NCBI GenBank assembly: GCA_963761445.1
Contig: CAVXHV010000019.1
Coordinates: 186,001 to 250,000 of the forward strand
DNA length: 64,000 nt
Source of the DNA: CAVXHV01 sp963761445
GTDB lineage: Bacteria; Planctomycetota; Planctomycetia; Isosphaerales; Isosphaeraceae
Direction: 5' to 3'
Within the stretch, counting starts at the first letter, position 1. Each line of letters starts with the position of its first letter. Position numbers and translations under genes: made by a program. Positions 37,650-46,809 of the stretch are shown here, in pieces. The notes beneath the pieces are model-generated. The model searched no databases. It was not told where the DNA came from and saw nothing but the letters and a program-made list of their open reading frames with translations.

Positions 37650-37884
37650 ATGCGGAAACTGTGCCGCGGCCCTGGCGATCACGGCTGCGTCTCTCGCCAT
37701 CTTCGAGGGATGCGCACCGGTCCCATTGCCGCATTATGCAGCCTACAAGCCAAGACGAGTCGAAGAGTTGCTCGTCGACTCAGAAAACTTGCGGCAGGCC
37801 GGTGACGAATGGGAGCGGTTCTGGCTGCTCGACCAGCCCTCCCACATGACGCCGTTCCGAACGCACGGCGGCAGCGGTCCCTGA
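37650..37884 (+). CDS. Small putative lipoprotein, apparent frameshift near 37670
   Basis: The ATG at 37650 follows GGGAGGAG. It reads MRKLCRG and then, one base later, AITAASLAIFEGCAPVPLPHY. It continues as RRVEELLVDSENLRQAGDEWERFWLLDQPSHMTPFRTHGG to the TGA at 37882-37884. Cys in FEGC is a probable lipobox. The DEWERFWLLDQPSH-M-TP-x-RTHGG string is a familiar ending of short planctomycete proteins of unknown function. One surplus C at about 37669-37672 splits the frame. Confidence 0.6.
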
Positions 37885-38112
37885 CCAATCTGAAAGCAAG
37901 CTCGACACCGCCATTCGCAAGAGCGCCTTCTCAGGCACCCCACCCGCGACGGACTGCGCTCAACAACGATTTCTCGAAACGGCCGCCCGGGCTGTCAATC
38001 TCCCGGAAGCGGCCGTTTCGTCGTTGCTGTGCCGCCGCAACGAGAACGCCAGCCTTGCCGCCGACTGACTTCCGGGCTGTGCTCTCCGCGATACTCCCCG
38101 CTTGCTCAAAAG

Positions 38113-38718
38113 CTATTTACCCGTGTCGAACTTCTCGAGCACGAGCGTGGTTTCCTTGCCCGCGCTCGTCATGGTTTGTTTGACGACGCCGACGTCGGGT
38201 CCAAACCAGAACGTGGCACTCATTTGCATTCCCAGGACGGATCTGTCGATGTCGGCCTTGAGAGCTTTGTACTTACCGGCGGGGACGGTGACTTCCTCGG
38301 TATCGACGGCCTTCCCCTTGACTGTCATCTTCTCGGTGCTCACGGTCGTTTCAACTTCCCACGTTTCGTCTTTCTTGAACGGATACTTCAAGACGCAGAT
38401 CGGCGGCGACAGCTCGATCCCGTTCATCCGATGGCAGAACACACCCTTTTCGGTCGCCGCGATGTGCGAGGTTCCCGTGACCGTGCCCTCAATCACCGTC
38501 TCGACCACCGCCAGCTTCTTCCCGTCGATCGTCTCGAACCGGGCAACCTGATTCGTCAGCTTGCTCTTCTGGCCGTCGCTTGTGACCGCGTAGATCCACT
38601 TCATGCCGAGCGCAAGCGGATAGTAGTCTGGTGTCTTCTCCTTGTCCGTTGCCGGCTCCTGGGCCGCGGCCGCGACGCCGATCATGACACCGAGAATCAA
38701 TCCGGTTGCACGCTTCAT
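38113..38718 (-). CDS. Secreted hypothetical protein (TapB/DUF3108-like)
   Basis: The ATG at 38718 (MKRATGLILGVMIGVAAAAQ) gives a signal peptide; an ATG 81 bp upstream adds an unrelated leader. The mature ~180 residues have a beta-rich pattern: DYYPLALGMKWIYAVTS, TVIEGTVTGTSHIAATEKGVF, LKYPFKKDETWEVETTVS, VPAGKYKALKADIDRS and FWFGPDVGVVKQTM. The 'plalGm-W-y' opening and 'fwfgpdVGvVk' close resemble the TapB/DUF3108-type periplasmic proteins. Function unknown; no clear operon partners. Confidence 0.65.
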   Translation of the reverse strand: MKRATGLILGVMIGVAAAAQEPATDKEKTPDYYPLALGMKWIYAVTSDGQKSKLTNQVARFETIDGKKLAVVETVIEGTVTGTSHIAATEKGVFCHRMNGIELSPPICVLKYPFKKDETWEVETTVSTEKMTVKGKAVDTEEVTVPAGKYKALKADIDRSVLGMQMSATFWFGPDVGVVKQTMTSAGKETTLVLEKFDTGK

Positions 38719-39024
38719 CTTGTCCACTCCGGTTGCACAAGTGTTTCGACGATCGAGACCAGGGGCGCTCGACCACCCGAGGCAGACGGAACAGAGCACC
38801 CCCAGCCTGTTTCAAGAGATCGAGCCGGTGAACATCTTAACCGATGGGACGGGCATGAGTCATCGGCGGCAAAGCGCCGACCCCGGGATTCCTTGAAAAC
38901 AAAGCCCCGCGCGGCGTGAAATTTGCGCACCGCGAACGGAGTTTCGCAACGATGTCCTGACGGTTTAAACGGTGGTATGATGAGGTTCGAGGAGCGTCTC
39001 GATACCGGTTTGGAGCTTCGCACG

Positions 39025-40209
39025 ATGATCGATCTCGCCGCCATTCAGGCCAGCCTGAACGAATTTCGCCTCGACGGCTGGCTCTTTTACGACTTTCGGG
39101 GCGCGAACGTCCTGGCCAGGCGGGTTCTGGGTCTGGACCAGAAGCCGGTGGGGAGCCGGCGTTTCTTCTATTACGTGCCCGCCAGCGGGCAGCCGCGGAA
39201 GCTGGTGCATCGCATCGAAACGGCCGCGCTCGACAGCTTGCCCGGCGAAAAGTCGATCTATCTGCGCTGGCAGGATCTCGAGGCGGGTGTGGCGCAGTTG
39301 CTGGAAGGCGGCAAGCGAGTGGCGATGGAATACGCCCCTCGGGTCTCCAACCCTTATGTCTCGCGAGTCGACGCGGGCACGATCGAGCTGGTTCACAGTT
39401 GCGGTGTCGAAGTGGTCTCGTCCGGCGACTTGATCCAGCGCTTCGAGGCAACCTGGGACGACGCCCAGTGGCAGATGCACAAGGATGCCGAGAAGGTGAC
39501 GCGCTCGGCGTACGAAGTGGCGTGGGGGCTGATCCGGGAGCGAGTGCGCTCAGGCGGCACGATTCGCGAGACCGAAGTCCAATCGGCCATCATGGACCAT
39601 TTCCACAGCCACGGCCTGACGACTTATAGCCCACCGATTGTGGGCGTCGGACCGCACAGCGGCGACCCTCATTACGAGCCGATCAAGGGGAAGGACGCAG
39701 CGATTGGAAAGGACGACCTGGTTCTGGTCGATCTCTGGGCCAAGCTCGATCGGCCGCGAGCGGTTTACAGCGACCTGACCCGAATGGGATACGTTGGTGA
39801 CGCGGTGCCCGAGAAGTACGAGAAGATTTTCGCAGTGGTCGCCGCAGCGCGAGATGCGGCAATCGACTGCGTGCGCGATGCGTATGCCATCGGGCGGCCA
39901 CTGCACGGCTGGGAGGTCGACGCAGCCGGGCGCGCCGTGATCGACGCAGCCGGGTTTGGCCCGGAGTTCATCCACCGGATCGGCCACAACATCGGCCAGG
40001 AAGTGCACGGCAACGGTGCCAATATGGATAACCTCGAGACGCACGACGAGCGGCTGGTGCTGCGGCGAACGTGCTTTTCGGTCGAGCCGGGGATTTACTT
40101 CGACGAATTCGGGGTGCGCAGCGAAGTGAATGTGTTTGTGGACGGGGATGGGAAGGTGCATGTGACCGGAGGGCTTCAAGAGAAGATCTTGGCGATTCTT
40201 GCGAGTTGA
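39025..40209 (+). CDS. M24-family metallopeptidase (Xaa-Pro aminopeptidase-like)
   Basis: The ATG at 39025 (MIDLAAIQASLNEFRLDGWLFYDF) gives a normal N-terminal creatinase-type domain; upstream in-frame ATGs add no family sequence. The C-terminal pita-bread domain has metal-ligand positions VLVDLWAKL (Asp), SDLTRMG (Asp), HRIGHNIGQEVHG (His), FSVEPGIYF (Glu) and GVRSEVNVFV (Glu). Length 394 residues fits the family. Expected to cleave X-Pro bonds or another N-terminal residue in the cytoplasm. The metal motifs look complete, so it should be active. Confidence 0.85.
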   Translation: MIDLAAIQASLNEFRLDGWLFYDFRGANVLARRVLGLDQKPVGSRRFFYYVPASGQPRKLVHRIETAALDSLPGEKSIYLRWQDLEAGVAQLLEGGKRVAMEYAPRVSNPYVSRVDAGTIELVHSCGVEVVSSGDLIQRFEATWDDAQWQMHKDAEKVTRSAYEVAWGLIRERVRSGGTIRETEVQSAIMDHFHSHGLTTYSPPIVGVGPHSGDPHYEPIKGKDAAIGKDDLVLVDLWAKLDRPRAVYSDLTRMGYVGDAVPEKYEKIFAVVAAARDAAIDCVRDAYAIGRPLHGWEVDAAGRAVIDAAGFGPEFIHRIGHNIGQEVHGNGANMDNLETHDERLVLRRTCFSVEPGIYFDEFGVRSEVNVFVDGDGKVHVTGGLQEKILAILAS

Positions 40210-40277
40210 TCGCGTCTGGCAAGCGATTTAGAAAACCACGATCGCCGGCGGGGCCGCCAATCGTCGTCGAGGACAGA

Positions 40278-40934
40278 ATGAACGATGAAGCCGCCACCAC
40301 GTCACGCCCTTCGCGAAGTATTCTGCGCGTGAGTGTCCGAGGGCTGATTGTTCTTGTTCTCGCGATCGGGGTAGGCGCTGATTGGACCATACGGTACGTG
40401 CGATTCCAACCGGAAGCCGCCACAGCCATCAGGCGCACAGGTGGCTGGGTTCTTTTCGACTGGGAAAACAGGGGCGATCACGGGGAGGTGTGGGGCGAGC
40501 CTGATGCGCCCGGCTGGCTCACAGATCTCATCGGTGTCGAGTGCTTCGGTCACATCACCGAGGCAAGCCTCGGCCGGCGACGAGGCCTCAGTGACGCGAT
40601 CACAATGGTCGGACGACTCGACCGACTGGAGCGGCTGGACCTGAGCGACACCGTGGTCACCGACGCCGAGCTAGCATATCTGAGGCGCTTGGCCAGACTC
40701 TCGAGGCTCGACCTCACACGCACTCAGGTTACGAACGCTGGGTTGATGCATCTGGCGGAGCTGACCGAGCTCGCCCATCTCGAGCTCGGCGAGACCAAAG
40801 TCTCCGATGCAGGGCTCGTGCACTTGAAGGGGCTTACCAAACTCCGGGGAATCGACCTCCGCGGAACCCAGGTCACCGATGCAGGAATCGAAAGGCTGCG
40901 ACGAGCGTTGCCGCGACTCTACATCGTCCGATGA
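40278..40934 (+). CDS. Membrane-anchored leucine-rich repeat protein
   Basis: A 218-residue protein from the ATG at 40278. It has one N-terminal helix (LRVSVRGLIVLVLAIGVGADW) and an extracytoplasmic domain. The LRR part (residues ~110-215) shows three or four units such as LERLDLSDTVVTDAELAYL, LSRLDLTRTQVTNAGLMHL, LAHLELGETKVSDAGLVHL and LRGIDLRGTQVTDAGIERL. This is the cysteine-free 'T-V-T-D-A-G-L' LRR common in planctomycetes. It probably mediates protein binding. Other function unknown. Confidence 0.8.
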   Translation: MNDEAATTSRPSRSILRVSVRGLIVLVLAIGVGADWTIRYVRFQPEAATAIRRTGGWVLFDWENRGDHGEVWGEPDAPGWLTDLIGVECFGHITEASLGRRRGLSDAITMVGRLDRLERLDLSDTVVTDAELAYLRRLARLSRLDLTRTQVTNAGLMHLAELTELAHLELGETKVSDAGLVHLKGLTKLRGIDLRGTQVTDAGIERLRRALPRLYIVR

Positions 40935-41363
40935 CTCAGCGCCCTCGCCAACATCTGTCGACGACTTCGGTCGACACACGAAGCCGGCCCTTGTGCGCAC
41001 TGGAGACCGTTGGCAATATTGACACCAGTGGCGTCGAACTGCACGAAATGAAGTGCTTGTACAATATGGGCCAGATGAGATGCGCTACGGCCCTTGGGAG
41101 TTGTCTCTCGATTGATAGCCAAGTAATCAGAGTTTTTCACGACGACGGTTACAGGTCATTGGACTGGCCCAGAGAACATCCCGATAAGTCGTCCTGGGGA
41201 ACTGGTATTCGAGGTGAAGCTCAATGGCGCCCACGGGGCGAGTCACGTCGTATATATCCATGATACCCCGGCTCTAGATGCTAGTGAGAAGTTGACGAAG
41301 AATGCGAATACCTCGTCAGTGGCGTGAGACCCGGGCACAACGAGGAATTCGCTTATCCCTCGC
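40935..41363. other. Intergenic region with possible gene remnant
   Basis: No intact gene. A plus-strand fragment ending near 41116 reads YGPDEMRYGPWELSLD followed by a stop, resembling the C-terminus of a small planctomycete protein, but no upstream frame supports it. Confidence 0.35.
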
Positions 41364-41588
41364 ATGGTCCGCCGATTGGCGTGCGAGCTTGCTCAAAAAC
41401 TCGGCTCGTTTGACGCAGACGTGCTGTGGCAGCACATCCCCAAGCCGCCCCTCTTTGGCGTCGATTCTCGGATGATCGGCAACGCCCTGAACGGTCTGCG
41501 AACCGACGGGCCAATCGAGCGAGTGGAATTCAAGCGGCTCGGCGCGGTGCGGAGCGAGCGGGATTGGGCGCGACTCAGGGCAGGGTGA
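41364..41588 (+). CDS. Short putative winged-helix protein
   Basis: A 74-residue frame with a pattern like small DNA-binding or mobile-element proteins: LGSFDADVLWQHIP, RMIGNALNGLRTDGPIERVEF. It overlaps decayed sequence and could be a fragment. Weak support: no clear ribosome site and no neighbours that help. Confidence 0.35.
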   Translation: MVRRLACELAQKLGSFDADVLWQHIPKPPLFGVDSRMIGNALNGLRTDGPIERVEFKRLGAVRSERDWARLRAG

Positions 41589-41629
41589 AAAGAGGATCGC
41601 ACGGCTGGCCTCACCCTTGTTCTTGCCTT

Positions 41630-41790
41630 GAATCCACCCCTCCTGACGCAGGTTCCGGCCGGTCCGAAAATCGCAAGCGACTAATGTTCTTTGCCGTGCG
41701 ACCGGGATCGAACGACGACGAATCGCGATCCCCGTGGGCCCCAGAGCAGTCCGAATCGCCTTTCCCAAAGCGAATGCATGGCAAGCTCTC
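41630..41790 (-). pseudogene. Internally deleted tandem copy of the following membrane protein gene
   Basis: The sequence around the start (…GATGGAGAGCTTGCCATGC) is nearly the same as that before the gene at 42563. A few codons later the DNA jumps to material homologous with that gene's C-terminal end: WGP-x-GSRFVV, VACDFRTGRNLRQE versus VACDLRTGRSVRDE. The ~190 codons between are missing and frames shift. Another copy of the same family may have lain upstream at 42.6 kb, where related leader sequence recurs. Confidence 0.6.
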
Positions 41791-41831
41791 CATCTTGCTA
41801 TCCGGCAATATGGCCGTGCGTTCGCAAGCCT

Positions 41832-42563
41832 TCAACGTGCTTCCGGAGGCGCCCGGCATTCGTCACGAACTGATCGGCCCGTTCGCAGGTCACACGCCAC
41901 GTAGTGTCCAGTTCCGACCACGCGTGACCGTATGACGACAAATCGTGAGCCGTCTGGTCCCCAGTGCAGGTCAATATCATCGTCCGTGTCAACAAAGCAT
42001 GGGAAGTACGCGCTCTTGAACACGCCGCGATCAGCAGCTATCTCCAAGCAGACAAAGGGCAGCCAACCATCAAGCACACCACCGACCAGTCGCACGGAAT
42101 TCTTGCCGTCCGGTGAGACCACCGCCGCCCCGCCCGCGAGCAGCCGCGTTGGCGCGTCGTGCTGAGACCGATCGTCGAAGAATCGCGCCAGATTGAACAG
42201 CTCTTTTCCCCAGGGCTTCAGCGAGTTCTTGGGCAGCGCATGCGAGCGGATGTACTCTGCAACGTGGTCGTTGTGCCCGGTGATCCGTTCGGCCTCTTGC
42301 ACCCGGCCCGCAGTCCCACGGATCCACGTCACCAGCAATCCGGTGTCCCGATCGATTTCGAGAGTATGATCGGGGAAGCAGACAGATTCTTGCTCGCGGT
42401 AAATCGTCACGTCGCCGCGCCAGATCTCGCGCTCGGCTTCCCACCACCCGGTGTCGTAATACGACCACCGCTGGTAGCGCGCAAACGCCCACGAGGCGAG
42501 CCCCAGCACGATGACCGCGACCATCATCGATCGAATTGTAAACCGTATCCGTGGAAGTCGCAT
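41832..42563 (-). CDS. Hypothetical membrane-anchored protein
   Basis: From the ATG at 42563 (MRLPRIRFTIRSMMVAVIVLGLASWAF) the protein has the basic N-terminus plus single helix seen in many planctomycete surface proteins. The ~215-residue outer part has YDTGWWEAEREIWRGDV, VTWIRGTAGRVQEAERITG and a C-terminal DDDIDLHWGPDGSRFVVIRSRVVGTGHYVACDLRTGR. The latter looks like a beta-propeller-type strand pair. Function unknown. A deletion derivative of the same gene lies immediately downstream, indicating tandem duplication then loss. Confidence 0.65.
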   Translation of the reverse strand: MRLPRIRFTIRSMMVAVIVLGLASWAFARYQRWSYYDTGWWEAEREIWRGDVTIYREQESVCFPDHTLEIDRDTGLLVTWIRGTAGRVQEAERITGHNDHVAEYIRSHALPKNSLKPWGKELFNLARFFDDRSQHDAPTRLLAGGAAVVSPDGKNSVRLVGGVLDGWLPFVCLEIAADRGVFKSAYFPCFVDTDDDIDLHWGPDGSRFVVIRSRVVGTGHYVACDLRTGRSVRDECRAPPEAR

Positions 42564-42647
42564 GGCAAGCTCTCCATCTTGCCGTTCTGCAATGCCGGAG
42601 CGCACTCAGCAGCCTTCAACCTCATTCGGCACACCAAGGCCGCCAAA

Positions 42648-42718
42648 CTACCCGGCCAGGATTCGAACCTGGAAAAACAGGACCAAAACCTGTTGTGATA
42701 CCGTTTCACCACCGGGTA
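42648..42718 (-). tRNA. tRNA-Gln (anticodon TTG)
   Basis: The minus strand folds as a cloverleaf. The acceptor arms are TACCCGG and CCGGGTA with discriminator G. The D-arm region is GGTGAAACGGTATCAC. The anticodon stem ACAGG/CCTGT encloses loop TTTTGGT with anticodon TTG, and the T-arm is CCAGGTTCGAATCCTGG. It is 71 nt long, and CCA is not encoded. This is the only tRNA I found in the window. Confidence 0.92.
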
Positions 42719-42788
42719 AGGCTGGGTGTATTCTAGCGGGTCAAGCGAGGGTCGGAAAGTCGAGAACAATTGACAAGGGGGTAGTGCA

Positions 42789-43061
42789 GTGGCAAGTGTG
42801 ATGACCCCACTCGTGCGCAAGCTACAGAGGGTTCTGACCAAACAGTTCCCTGCGCCAGCCACGGTAAAACTGGAAGACCTCGACGGAATAATCGGAGTGA
42901 TCACGTCCGCCAAGTTTGCTCGGATGGACACGATCGACCGCCAGACCCTGATCGGCGACATTCTAGCGACAAATCTGAACCCGGAAGAACGGCGACGTAT
43001 ACAGGTCATCGTCGCCGTCACGCCCGAAGAAGGGACCGGCTACCTGGACGGAGTGGAATGA
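42789..43061 (+). CDS. Short BolA-like protein
   Basis: A 90-residue protein from a GTG at 42789, preceded by AAGGGGG at 8 bp. It reads MTPLVRKLQRVLTKQFPAPATVKLEDLDGIIGVITSAKF, then MDTIDRQTLIGDILATNL and RIQVIVAVTPEE. The single domain and the closing 'VTPEE' resemble the BolA family (Fe-S or redox-linked regulators) but identity seems low and the His of BolA is absent. The gene lies between tRNA-Gln and rex. I give the BolA link as tentative. Confidence 0.55.
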   Translation: MASVMTPLVRKLQRVLTKQFPAPATVKLEDLDGIIGVITSAKFARMDTIDRQTLIGDILATNLNPEERRRIQVIVAVTPEEGTGYLDGVE

Positions 43062-43079
43062 AGGCCGGCGCTGATCCCG

Positions 43080-43760
43080 TCACCCAGCACACGAAGACGA
43101 CACCTCACCCAGCGTCTTCTGCACCTTGTACGCCAGATTCTCGAGCTGGACGCTCAGGTCGACGGGAACCAGACTCACGTGCGGCGGTACGGAGAGTGGC
43201 ACCGGTGCAAAGTTGAGGATTCCGCCGATGCCGCTTGCGACCAACAGGTCAGCCACCCGCTGCGCGGCCTCCGTGGGCACGCACAGGAGCGCCAGCTTGA
43301 TCTTCCGCATGGCGACCACCTTGCGCATCGCATCAAGCGGCTCGACGATCAGGCTGTCATGCTTCTGGCCGATCTTGCTCGGGTCGTTGTCGAACAGAGC
43401 CACGACGTGGAACCCACGTGTCCTGAAGCCGCGGTAACGCAAGAGCGCGCGGCCCAGGTTTCCCAGACCGACCAGCGCCAGTGGCCAGTCGTGATCGATG
43501 CCCAGAATGTGCCTGAGCGTACCGATCAGCTCCTCGATGGAATACCCCACACCCGGGTGGCCGAACTGGCCGAAGAAGGCGAGATCCTTGCGCACCTGGG
43601 CGTTCTTGATCGATAGCGGCTCGCCAAGCTGGCTGCTGGAGATCGTCTTGTGCCCCTGTCGCTGATATGTTTCGAGCTGCCGCAAATAAAGGCTCACCCG
43701 GCCGACCACGGCCTTGGGGGCCATCTTCACTCCCGTAGGCTCGCGCTCCGGGTCGCTCAC
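43080..43760 (-). CDS. rex: Redox-sensing transcriptional repressor Rex
   Basis: Rex senses the NADH/NAD+ ratio. The winged helix is at the N-terminus (AVVGRVSLYLRQLETYQ, ISSSQLGEPLSIKNAQVRKDLAFFG). The NAD-binding Rossmann fold follows (LALVGLGNLGRALLRY, VVALFDNDPSKIG), and it ends with the domain-swapped helix. The GTG at 43760 gives SDPEREPTG-VKMAPKAVVG; the ATG at 43724 is the alternative. The intact frame of ~226 residues is normal. Its own operator is not evident from inspection. Confidence 0.9.
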   Translation of the reverse strand: MSDPEREPTGVKMAPKAVVGRVSLYLRQLETYQRQGHKTISSSQLGEPLSIKNAQVRKDLAFFGQFGHPGVGYSIEELIGTLRHILGIDHDWPLALVGLGNLGRALLRYRGFRTRGFHVVALFDNDPSKIGQKHDSLIVEPLDAMRKVVAMRKIKLALLCVPTEAAQRVADLLVASGIGGILNFAPVPLSVPPHVSLVPVDLSVQLENLAYKVQKTLGEVSSSCAG

Positions 43761-43882
43761 CTGAGAGTCTCCAGGGTGGAGTCGTGGGTGTGCACAACAA
43801 GGTACACCCGGCCGGTCCCGATTTGCGAAATGCATGCACCTTCAGGAGAGACTTTAACGACCGGCCGATCGGGTGGTCAAGG

Positions 43883-45019
43883 TCACTCAACCACCAGGAA
43901 AACCGGCAAGTCTACGCCACGGTTGGGACATCCACCCGCGAGCCGCACGTCGACACCAACCGGCGTGACCGTAAGCTGCTCCACACGAAGCGCATCACTG
44001 ATCGCCTGGCATCCCGCGCCTCGTATGGGCGTATGCGCATGATCACCTCCCTCGACAATGGGGGCGATGAAGACATCGACAGCATCGACCTGGTGCGCAT
44101 CGAGAAACGACCCCAGGACACGCCCGCCACCTTCAATCAGGACATTCGTCATCCCGCGCCTTGAGAGCTCTTCGAGCAGGTTAGCGATGGGGACGGTTGC
44201 GGAATCTGGAAAGGCGACGACCTCACAGCCGTGCTCTCGAAGCTTGGCACACTGACCCGGGTCGGCCGAGTTCGTGACCGCGACCAGCACGGGGCACTCT
44301 GCGGCTGTCTGCACGAGGCGGGACGAGAGCGGCAATTGGGCATTGCTATCGAGGACCACGCGGGTCGCCAGCGCGGGCCCGGGGGGCGGGCGGTCAAAAG
44401 CGGGTCGTCAGCGAGAACCGTGCCGATTCCCGCCACGATCGCCTCCATTCTGCCACGAAGCTGATGGACCTGCTTCCTTGATGACTCGGAGGAGATCCAG
44501 CGGCTGTCACCGGTTTTGACCGCGGTTTTGCCGTCCAGGGTCATGGCCCATTTCGCAGTAACGTAGGGAAGGCCGGTCGTGACGCGCTTCAAGTAGGCGG
44601 CATTCAAGCACCGGGCGGGCTGCTCCTGGCAGCCTGTTTCGACCGTGAGGCCGGCAGACTCGAGCAGAGCGAGGCCTCTTCCGTTCACCTCGGGAAACGG
44701 ATCGCGCATGGCAGCGACTACCCGAACGATGCCCGCCGCGAGAATAGCGGACGTGCAAGGGGGGGTCTTGCCGTCGTGACAGCAAGGCTCGAGCGTGACG
44801 TAAAGGGTGGCTCCCCGGGCCTGGTCTCCCACGCCGCTCGAGCGCGACGATCTCGGCATGCGGCCCGCCGAAGCGCTCGTGGTGACCGCTTCCGAGGAAG
44901 TGCCCGTCCTTCACCAGGACCGCGCCGACGAGCGGGTTGGGCTCGACGCGGCCTCTCCCTCGCTCGGCCTCCGCAACGGCACACTTCATCCACGGAATAT
45001 CTTCTTCATTTGACACCAT
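43883..45019 (-). CDS. ribD: Bifunctional riboflavin biosynthesis protein RibD, two apparent frameshifts
   Basis: RibD carries the deaminase and reductase steps of riboflavin synthesis. From the ATG at 45019 (MVSNEEDIPWMKCAVAEAERGRG) the deaminase domain shows HAEIVAL and, after a +1 shift near 44837, ATLYVTLEPCCHDGKTPPC, the zinc-ligand motif. The reductase domain (GLPYVTAKWAMTLDGKTAVKTGDSRWIS) reads on until a homopolymer of six C/G near 44385. There a missing base moves the frame to VVLDSNAQLPLSSRL, LIEGGGRVLGSFL and the stop at 43883. Both halves are well conserved, so indels in the consensus are likelier than decay of this biosynthetic gene. Confidence 0.85.
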
Positions 45020-45044
45020 GGGCGCCACGAAAAACCCCCTCGAC

Positions 45045-46077
45045 TCAGATGGGATTGCTACGCTTCGAGGAGCGGGGCGCCGCCGGTCCGCGACCGGGCC
45101 CCGGCGGCTGCGCGGGAGCCCCCGGTGCCCCCGGGCCAGCCTTCTGGGACTGCTTGATCTCGGCCGGGTGCGGAAAGACAAGCCGGTAAACGACGCTCAA
45201 CCGGCGCTGTGCCTCCTCGGGCGGATGCGGGTCGAACGCCGACTGCAACCAGGGTGGAAACGCCGCCAGGAACTGCGAAAGCCGCTCGGGAGTAACACTT
45301 TTCGGTTGGTGTTCACTAAAATAATAGTTGATCGCTTGCCGGCGCACGATATCGCGAGCCGGTTCGGTCTGCAGTCCGTCCTTTTTTTTGCGTAGTTCCG
45401 ACGGCAGAAGCACCGGCCGATTGGCCCGGGCAAATTCCTCGAACCGCTTGGCCGCGTTGGCCTCGTCGAAATTGGCAATCGTGACCTCGTGAGGAATACT
45501 CTTGGCTTCCGCCAGCTTGCTCATGGCTTCATGCCGTTTGGGGATCGCCGGCGACCGCTCGATATCACGGCGCTTCGCCGGAGAGAGGGCCTGCCAGATC
45601 ATGAAGAGGGAAGCCAGCTCCAGGGGCGAGTATTCTCCCACGTCGACCCGCCTGAGGAACCGCGCGGTCGCGGGCTTCGAGAGCGGGTAATCGCCGATCA
45701 GCTTTCTCACCGCAGCCATGCGATCGGCCGGTGCCAGATCACTCAGTGCATACTGCTTGTTCTCGGGGAGCTGATTGAGCCAGTTGTGATAGCGATTGAG
45801 GACATCGAGATACTGGGCGCGAGACTCGGGGGAAAGCTCGTTGATCCGTCGATCGAGGTCTCGAAGCGACTGTTGCTGCTGCGGACCATATTTCAGGCTC
45901 GAGATGATTGATATTCTCGACGAGCTTGGCGCGGCGATCGTTTGGCAGGGAGCGAAGTCGCGCCCAGTTGGAATCGGGATCGAACGCGACCGCGGCCAGG
46001 AGGACGACCGAGGCCGAAATGACCGGCAGACTCACGATCCGGATCGAGCAATGGTTGGCGAAGAGCGTCATGGGCAC
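45045..46077 (-). CDS. Hypothetical secreted helical protein in an anti-sigma-like pair, apparent frameshift near 45900
   Basis: The frame from the ATG at 46077 has a hydrophobic N-terminal segment (IRIVSLPVISASVVLLAAVAF) and VENINHLE. The continuing frame gives SLKYGPQQQQSLRDLDRRINELSPESRAQYLDVLNRYHNWLNQLP (in pieces), then LELASLFMIWQALSPAKRRDIERSP and a Pro/Gly-rich C-terminus. An extra base near 45900 breaks it. The protein is helical and charged and is probably periplasmic. It follows an anti-sigma-type gene on the same strand, a pair often seen in planctomycetes. No function is known. Confidence 0.6.
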
Positions 46078-46184
46078 ATCAATCGAGCGGATTTCCTGAA
46101 AAAGGGCCGGATCGCGAAGCGGAGCTCACAGCGGCTCGCACTCAGGGAGCGAACGAATCGCACTGCCCCGCGACTGCCCGATCG

Positions 46185-46688
46185 TTACCGGGTGAGGGAC
46201 CCGAACTCTTTCGATTCAGCCAGTTCCTTCAGGAACTCGAACGAGCCAACCTCTAGATATTCGTCGAGGTGCTCGGCCAGCGTCAAGTCTTCAACCAGTC
46301 GCTTGGTCGGATCTGGCCAGACCGATCGCGTGAGCGCGAATCCGGCGCCTGCGGAGATCGCAGCGAGCAGAAGGTAAACCATCACGCGGGCCAGCCGGGC
46401 CGACCAGGCGGCGACCGCCGGCTCCCACGCATGCTCCTTCAGCTCGAGCCGGCGAATGTGCGATATCGTCTTTTCCGAAAACTGGTCGCCCGCCTGTGGC
46501 CGCGGCAAGTGATCGAGCATCTCCCAGGTCTTCTGCAGCATCTCGACTTCACGGCGCGCCGTTGCGCTGTGCGTCAGCTTGGTCGCCATCATTCTCGAAT
46601 GAGTTTCGGGCAGCTCTCCATCGACATAAGCGACCAGATCGGCGCGCTCGTCTGGCGTCAAACGCAACTGTTCGGGGCGATTGGCCAC
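46185..46688 (-). CDS. Anti-sigma-factor-like membrane protein
   Basis: A 167-residue protein starting MANRPEQLRLTPDERADLVAYVDGELPETHSRMM. This is the anti-sigma/zinc-finger-HC2-type opening, although the His-Cys ligands are replaced. A transmembrane helix lies near 105-122 (MVYLLLAAISAGAGFAL). The C-terminal part is acidic (EDLTLAEHLDEYLEVGSFEFL). It is the upstream gene of a pair with the helical secreted protein. No sigma gene is adjacent, so its partner, if any, is elsewhere. Confidence 0.65.
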   Translation of the reverse strand: MANRPEQLRLTPDERADLVAYVDGELPETHSRMMATKLTHSATARREVEMLQKTWEMLDHLPRPQAGDQFSEKTISHIRRLELKEHAWEPAVAAWSARLARVMVYLLLAAISAGAGFALTRSVWPDPTKRLVEDLTLAEHLDEYLEVGSFEFLKELAESKEFGSLTR

Positions 46689-46809
46689 GCCGTGAGCCTC
46701 GATGTAATGTCGTTGGGGGCAAGCACTTGGGCCTCAGGCAGTGATCGACGCACGTAACACCGGCGGACGAATGCCCGAATAGCACGAAGACAGCCGGCTC
46801 GATCCACAA

